This document shows positions 59,580 to 64,000 of a DNA stretch of 64,000 bases, piece after piece. The stretch lies in NCBI RefSeq assembly GCF_027409185.1, contig NC_084463.1, forward strand, positions 51,206,907 through 51,270,906, given 5' to 3'. This DNA comes from Cynocephalus volans (Eukaryota > Chordata > Mammalia > Dermoptera > Cynocephalidae). Both the position numbers and the translations under genes were made by a program. The notes under the pieces are model-generated. The model had not been told where the DNA came from and ran no database searches. It saw nothing but the letters and a program-made list of their open reading frames with translations. Position 1 is the stretch's first letter. Every line of letters begins with the position of its first letter.

Positions 59580-60362
59580 AGGATGGGTGGATGATGGATG
59601 GCAGATGGATGAATGGGTGTATGGATGGATTGATTATGGATGATGTATTGATGGATAATGGATTGATTAATAGAAGGTGGATGTATATGGTGGATGGATG
59701 GATGATGGTTGGATGGGTGGATAAATGAATAGAAATAGATGATGGATGGTTGGTGGATGGATGGTAGATAGTGGATGATGGGTGGATGGTGGATGAGAGC
59801 ATGAATGGATGTTTAAATAGATGGTGGATGAATAGATGAGTGGATGGAAGGAAGGTTAGATGGATGAATGAATAAATGAATGATGGTTTAGATCCCCATA
59901 CTGGCCAGCCACCAAAAAAAAAAGTAAGACAAGAAAAGAATGATGGATGATGGATGGGTTGATGGTGGATGGATGAATGGATGATGGGTGGATAATGGAT
60001 GGTGGAGGGTGGGTGGATGAATGTGTGATGGATAAATGGTTGGATAAATGAATGGATGATGGGTGAGTGGTGGGTGGTCGATAGATGCACAAATGCATGT
60101 ATGAATAGATGGTGGAAGAATAGATGATTGGATGGGTGGGTGGTGGAAGGATGGATGGATAGTGAATGCTGGAGAGAGGATGGATGGATATGTGGGGAGA
60201 TGAATGAATTGGATGGATGGATGGATGGATGATGGACAGTGGATGAATGGTGGATGGATGGGTGGGTGAGTGGGTGGATGGATGGATGAAGAACGGACAG
60301 TGGATGGACTATGGATAAATGGATGAATGATGGGTGGATAATGGATGATGGTGTGTGGATGG
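59580..60362. repeat. (GGAT)n tetranucleotide array, opposite sense
   Basis: About 780 bases of imperfect GATG/GGAT units on the plus strand, i.e. the complement of the unit in the array at 58.7-59.06 kb. A short SINE 3' fragment (59888-59935) interrupts it. Confidence 0.95.
59888..59935 (+). mobile_element. CYN-like SINE 3' fragment inside array
   Basis: TTTAGATCCCCATACTGGCCAGCCACC and an A-rich tail: only the end of a tRNA-Ile-like monomer. It is flanked on both sides by GATG repeats, so repeat expansion may have removed its 5' part. Confidence 0.7.
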
Positions 60363-61014
60363 ATAGAGGAAGGATCCTGGGGCAGGCAAGGGAGTCCTGT
60401 GTGGTGGGAGCTGGGCATCTAGGGGAGGGCAGTAGAGATGCTCAGTGGGGCTTCATCTCAGCTGAGGGCAGCCCTCAAGTGCTGGGAACCACGAGATGAG
60501 CTTTGGTAGTTACTTCTTCCTGGCTCTCAGAACTTTTGAACTGGAGGGATCTTAACAAATCCCTGTTTCTAGATTTAGATTTCGTAGGTGGTCAAGTACC
60601 AGAGATCATTTGGGGACTGAAGGAGGACTGCCAAGTGTTATTTTGTTGAGAGATGCTAAGAAATATAAAAAATGACTATCATCACAATTTCAGAGAAGGA
60701 CTTTTGAACCACAGACAGAAAGGATGTATTTCCAGATTCCTATATGTTGAAGATCATTTGCACAAATCATTCCAAGGTCCTTGTCTTTCACATATCACCA
60801 TGAAGCTCGTTGGTTGTCCACTGTTTATTAAGCACTGACTGTCTTCTACGGGGACAAGCAGGCCATAGCCTCTTGTCCCCTGGAGCTGACCTTCTCCCGG
60901 GTAGGTCACCCAGGAGGCCATTTCTGCAGGGATGGATGTGTTCTCAGAAGGTAGGTGCTGAGGGAGCACAACCTGGAGGCTGCCCTGCCTTGGGGCAGCA
61001 GTGGGGAGAGGGGG

Positions 61015-61125
61015 TCCAGATGAATAGTTTTATTTACCAATGAGAGAACCAACCAGCCCAGACAAGAAGATTCAGAGAGGGTCAACCACAGGCCTCAGGC
61101 TGCACAGCAGTGAGTACAGAGCCCA
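61015..61125 (+). mobile_element. MIR fragment
   Basis: GATTCAGAGAGGGTCAACCACAGGCCTCAGGCTGCACAGCAGTGAG follows the MIR block CTCAGAGAGGTTAAGTGACTTGCCCAAGGTCACACAGCTAGTAAG. Confidence 0.55.
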
Positions 61126-61979
61126 GACAGAGGGGTCCTGAGAGAGGTTTCTGCACCAGTGGGCAGTGGCTCTTTGGCCTGATCTCTACCCGAAGGCAGA
61201 TCCCTGGGGCTCAGCCTGAGCAGGGGGATGTGCCTCTGCCTCTCTGGCTGTGCCTGGGGGCAGCTGATCTCCTTCCCTGGGAGCTCAGGACGCTGCCTGC
61301 GTACAGCTTTCCCCTTGCCACTGGCCCACGCTCACCTGGGCGTCCCTCCCCAGCCCTGTGACTCCATCTCTCCTTCAGGCAGTGCTAGCCAGCTGGCTGG
61401 ATACCCCAGCTCCAGTGGGGGTGCGCAGATGGAGGGCAGGACAACCACGATGGCCATCCTGGCCCAGGCACGAAGGCTCCAGCTCCTATGTATTTCTCCA
61501 CTGCCAGGCAGGGAAGCTCTGCAGAGTGCCCTCCTGGCAATTCTCGTCCCTGCCCATGACGACGGAAAGTGCATACTCCGCTTCTCACTACCCACGCCAC
61601 TGGTCTGACCCCAGCCTGGTCTGAGAGCCCCTTCTGAGTCGTCCCCCAGTCCCGAATGCTCCACGCAGGGGGTGCACCTCCCTGTTGTAACTGCTGGTGC
61701 CCAGGGGCTGGCCTTCAGGAGTCCCAGTCAGAGGAGGGTCACAGGGAACTCAGGCCCCCTCACGGCTGCTGCACTGGCACAGTTACAGCACCCCCTCCTC
61801 ACGCCTGGCATGCGCCAGGCCTGAGGGGACAGTGGCAGTCCCTGGAGGCACTGGGTCCCTTTCTCCTGGGGGCACCCCCTGTCTCCAGGACTGGGGGCTC
61901 GCTCAGGCTCCCGTCTGCCCACCTCACACCTGCGGGTCAGAGCCCAGCCACCCGCCGCCTGCTCAGACTGGTCAGGGGC

Positions 61980-63010
61980 CTGCAGGTCACTGTGGGGGCG
62001 GCCGGCGTGGCCGCCTGGACCTCTCGTCATCCGGGACCGTCCCCGCCCCCCCCCCCCCCGGAAAGGACAAACTCAGTTTTCCCCATTCCTGTCGTGAGGC
62101 CTCGAGGAGCTTCCAGAACATTCAACAGGTGGTCACGGCTTTCCCCACCCACGCCGAAAGCGGCCGGCCGGCCGGGCATCTCGGGCGCCCCACCTTCCCT
62201 CGCCCGGCGGCCCCTCCCAGGCGCGGCGGAGCCAGGCGGCCGGGAGGGGGTGTCGCGGTGGCATTGGGTCATCACGCGGCGGCGCGTCGCGCACAAAGGC
62301 CCGGAGCCACCTGAGAGCGGAATGCGCTCGCGCCCCGCCGCGGCCGCGGCCCCTGACACCGCCGGGCGGCGCGCGCGGCCGGGAGCCCAGCCTTCCCGCT
62401 GCGGCCCGGGAATGCGGCTTTGTGCGGCGCTGTCACGCCGCGTCAGGCCCACAATGGCCGGCGACGTTTTGTATGAGTTTCCCCCCGGCCGGTGATTAGG
62501 CGACGCCGGCCCGTCATAGCAACCTGGAAGCACGCGCCCCCCGCCGGCCGTCGGGCGCGGGGGAAATCCCTATTCAGACGCTCCCATTCAACGGTCCCGA
62601 GGGCGTGTGAATCGCCAGGAGCGCTCTCACTTTTCCCTTGTGCTTAATCTTGTCGTCGTCGCCGGGGATATTGTGCTCCGAGCGGGGCGCGGCGGGGTGT
62701 CGGCCGGGGTCCCCGTCCCACTGCGGAGAGTTAATGATATACTGCAGCGGCCGCTGGAACCAGGGACAGCCCCCACCCCCCAACGAAGTCGAAACGGCAA
62801 CACTTTCCGATGGGGGGTCAGGGGTCGCAACCTGCGTTTGGGGACGCCGGGCCCCTAAGAGCCGCCCTGTCCGTCCCCGCCTGAGCCCGGGGCTCCGCCG
62901 CGCTGGCCGGCCGGCCCCACCCCCTCTGCGGACACCCCGGGAGGCGGAAGGACCACCCCCGAGGGCTCTGCCAGGGGCGGGATGAGGCCGGCCGGCTCCC
63001 CCCTGCTCAA
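61980..63010. promoter_or_regulatory. WNT3A: Intronic CpG island in WNT3A, candidate enhancer or promoter
   Basis: About 1 kb of dense CpG far from any exon found here. It includes a 17-base stretch of nearly pure C (about 62042-62060), GCGGCGCGTCGCGC-type runs, an RFX-like GTCATAGCAAC (62513-62523) and a homeobox-like GTGATTAGG (62492). From 62.4 to 62.75 kb AT-containing motifs sit in GC-rich DNA, a texture often seen in conserved regulatory DNA. No splice-bounded exon matching a WNT domain is present. It may be a developmental enhancer, an alternative promoter or an unlinked CpG island. Confidence 0.5.
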
Positions 63011-64000
63011 CCCCCAAGTAGAGTGGCGGTTGTTGGAAGTCGGGGAGACTGGGGGGCTTGTCCCAGGACTGACCAAGGGCTCGGCGGGGAGAGAACAGGG
63101 GTCCTGGCACTCAGCACACACGTACTGAGAAACTGCTCCGGCCTCACTGCCTGCCCTCCCTTGGGGCTCGAGGGACCCTGCGGAACCAGCCGGGATTCTG
63201 ACCCTGATGTGCTTTGGGTGGAGTCAGCCTGGGGTTCCCAGCAGATGCAGGGCAGCCCCAACTCAGCCGCGGGACATGAGGTGGAGGCTGGACATACCTC
63301 ACAGCACGTGAGGGCCGGCCCACTGCACAACCAGAGCTCCCAGGTACTGCTGTGGGACAAGTGGAGAGGGGATGCCCCACCCCAGGGTGCAGAGAGGGAA
63401 CCCTGAGCCTGGAATCGCTCTGGAGGTGTCCTTGGGGAGTCTCACCAAGTGCATGGATGTTTGGATCCCCTATAACAGGGGAGCTGCCCTGGCCCTGGGG
63501 CCCGTGGGTGACTCTGGATCTGGCCAACATCAGTGGGGGCTAAGTGTGTGGGCACAGGCTAAGGCCGCAGCATCCGGGGCTTCTGGACTCTGAGCCTCAC
63601 CCCCTCACAGCCCCCGTACCCTTTTCTAAGGTGCAAATGCCCCATGCAAAGCTCGTGCCACCTGAGATCCTGGCCTGCTGCGTCCACTGGTCTCCTCTGG
63701 GCATCCAGGCCCTGGCTGGCTCAGCCACTGTTTTACCTGACTGCCATCTGTGGGCCCTGGGCTCTGGGCCCCACCAGCCTTCTCCAGGCAGACCCACCCT
63801 GCCCTGCCTCTGTGCCTGCTTCCTCCCCATCAGCTTCACCTTGCCAGGGGTGAAGAGAGGGGTATCGCTGGCTCTGGAGGAAAGCAGGTCCTCCAGGTGC
63901 CCGGGGCCTGCCCTCGGGGACAGATAAGCTACACTCCATGCACTCAAAATTCTTCAAATGCCTTCTGCCAGGAGGCAGATTGAGTATGTCCTGCTACCTT

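Larger units (their letters stand above)
52823..64000 (-). other. WNT3A: WNT3A intron 2 (partial)
   Basis: From the exon 3 acceptor (CTCTCCACAG on the minus strand) to the window edge. I searched by eye for the exon 2 peptide (ILCASIPGLVPKQLRFCRN and the RRWNCTTV end) and did not find it. Repeats, arrays and the 62-63 kb island are listed separately. The stretches 54.9-56.9, 60.4-61.0 and 63.0-64.0 kb hold nothing recognised. Confidence 0.7.

Noticed and set aside
58710-60418. Long Ser/His/Pro/Ile repeat ORFs
   Set aside because: They are translations of tetranucleotide arrays.
61656-62495. Plus-strand ORF of 279 codons at the intronic CpG island
   Set aside because: Pro/Arg/Ala-rich frame in GC-rich DNA; no splice context, domain or homologue seen.
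52823-64000. WNT3A exons 1 and 2 inside the window
   Set aside because: No match on the minus strand to the expected exon 2 peptides. The GGCCGCTGGAACC-like patch at 62.75 kb recalls the RRWN codons only by chance; the flanking frame does not fit.

Overview
This window is mammalian nuclear DNA. It has introns with GT/AG borders, CpG-island promoters, AATAAA signals and many retroposons. It covers the conserved block orthologous to human 1q42.13, written here in the opposite direction: MRPL55 (+), MMTAG2/C1orf35 (+), ARF1 (-) and the 3' half of WNT3A (-). The dominant SINE is a monomer or dimer derived from tRNA-Ile with no 7SL part, found at about 14 places. No Alu, B1 or other well-known SINE was recognised apart from ancient MIR. 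That pattern fits the CYN family of colugos (Dermoptera). The species assignment is inference; the gene identities rest on residue-level recognition.

Layout. 0-5.4 kb: retroviral fossils (an ERV1-like gag-pol interior, two MaLR-type LTRs) and three SINEs. 5.5-8.1 kb: MRPL55 with its CpG island, three coding exons. 8.1-10 kb: no gene seen. 10.0-12.7 kb: MMTAG2, eight exons, CpG-island promoter with a perfect CRE. 12.7-14.2 kb: the tail-to-tail gap between MMTAG2 and ARF1. 14.2-30.3 kb: ARF1 on the minus strand, with a 1.15 kb 3' UTR, four coding exons, a 13.8 kb first intron full of repeats, and a non-coding exon 1 in a CpG island. 30.3-48.0 kb: intergenic DNA between ARF1 and WNT3A, with LINE and LTR pieces, three minisatellites and a few homeobox-motif clusters. 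48.0-52.8 kb: WNT3A 3' UTR, exon 4, intron 3 and exon 3. 52.8-64.0 kb: part of the large WNT3A intron 2, with an inverted pair of tetranucleotide arrays and a strong intronic CpG island near 62-63 kb. WNT3A exons 1-2 were not found and should lie beyond 64 kb.

How the genes work: MRPL55 is a mitochondrial large-ribosomal-subunit protein. MMTAG2 is a basic nuclear protein of unclear function. ARF1 is the Golgi small GTPase. WNT3A is a secreted lipid-modified morphogen. They form a syntenic neighbourhood, not a pathway; the first three have housekeeping-type promoters.

I found no convincing undescribed gene system. The most interesting structures are (1) an 81-bp higher-order tandem repeat starting about 26 bp after the WNT3A stop codon, with alternating variants and an in-register alternative ORF; (2) opposed (TCCA)n and (GGAT)n arrays in WNT3A intron 2; and (3) the GC-rich intronic island at 62-63 kb.
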